Part shown: positions 63,957 to 64,000 of the stretch, one piece after another
Layout of the letters: each line of letters opens with the position of its first letter
Numbering within the stretch: the stretch's first letter is position 1
NCBI GenBank assembly: GCA_011525805.1
Contig: WYBR01000070.1
Location: forward strand, 1-64,000
Direction of reading: 5' to 3'
DNA: 64,000 bases
Origin: Vicinamibacteraceae bacterium
GTDB taxonomy: Bacteria > Planctomycetota > Phycisphaerae > Phycisphaerales > UBA5793
Notes under the pieces: generated by a model
Seen by the model: only the letters and a program-made list of their open reading frames with translations
Database searches by the model: none
Told to the model about the DNA's origin: nothing
Made by a program: the position numbers and the translations under genes

Positions 63957-64000
63957 GCAGGCGCCGGAGCATCAGACATCGAACCCGCCTCCGCCGTCCC
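63957..64000. other. Window end, no gene seen
   Basis: The last 44 nt after the permease stop contain no start for a further gene. Confidence 0.4.

Overview
This is a GC-rich, gene-dense bacterial chromosome segment. It most likely comes from a planctomycete of the Phycisphaerae type. That is an inference from several things seen together: a Gram-negative envelope gene set (BamD-like, LptE, LpoB-like lipoproteins), short Hc1/histone-like basic proteins, secreted HAF-repeat and SBBP-propeller proteins sharing an odd C-terminal module, proteins with Pro/Ala/Glu-rich linkers inside membrane domains, an IS200/RAYT-like protein, and many dispersed GC-rich palindromes. No rRNA and no CRISPR array were seen.

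Layout. 0.3-5.3 kb (+): a YdeI/OmpD-associated protein, a membrane protein, cytidine deaminase, then a tight DoxX / von Willebrand A / TPR cluster. 5.4-8.9 kb (-): smpB, gcvT, truD and a bifunctional-nuclease-family gene. 9.3 kb: a stand-alone MshEN (GspE N-terminal) domain. 9.85-12 kb (-): pgpA, pgsA, frr and a small conserved-looking ORF. 12.1-18 kb: LpoB-like lipoprotein, a RAYT-like gene flanked by 41-nt inverted repeats, csaA with a zinc-ribbon gene, a DUF2062 protein, secreted and unknown proteins. 18.7-24.4 kb (+): a secreted protein, then BamD-like, lptE and ftsH. 24.7-30.7 kb: moaE / membrane / nth operon, hutH, a FabZ-like dehydratase, an Hc1-like protein, an isochorismatase-family hydrolase, and a Lys-rich tail fused to a SnoaL-like domain. 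30.8-46.2 kb: HAF protein, methyltransferase, YyaL/SPATA20-like protein with DsbD-like end, a phosphodiesterase, rnpA-yidD, DUF418, dapB, cdaR-cdaA (c-di-AMP), rplU, and two tandem pseudopilin-tailed paralogues.

46.5-54.1 kb is an integrated mobile element. A 45-nt exact copy of the 3' half of a tRNA-Val(GAC) gene lies 7,501 nt from the intact gene. Between the copies all genes lie on the minus strand, starting with a tyrosine integrase next to the tRNA. The element carries two zinc-ribbon proteins, an excisionase-like HTH protein, a replication-initiator-like HTH protein, a tape-measure-like protein and several unknowns. No capsid, portal or terminase is recognisable. The initiator-like gene contains four copies of a TGCGCAGGGG motif at 22-23 nt spacing, ending in a perfect 33-nt palindrome, which looks like an iteron origin. 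The whole is best read as a phage satellite or plasmid-like integrative element, and is the most novel item in the window.

54.3-64 kb: a Tat-exported aldo/keto reductase, an SBBP propeller protein whose coding sequence contains a dispersed palindrome, and two ABC transporter modules, the last running close to the window end.
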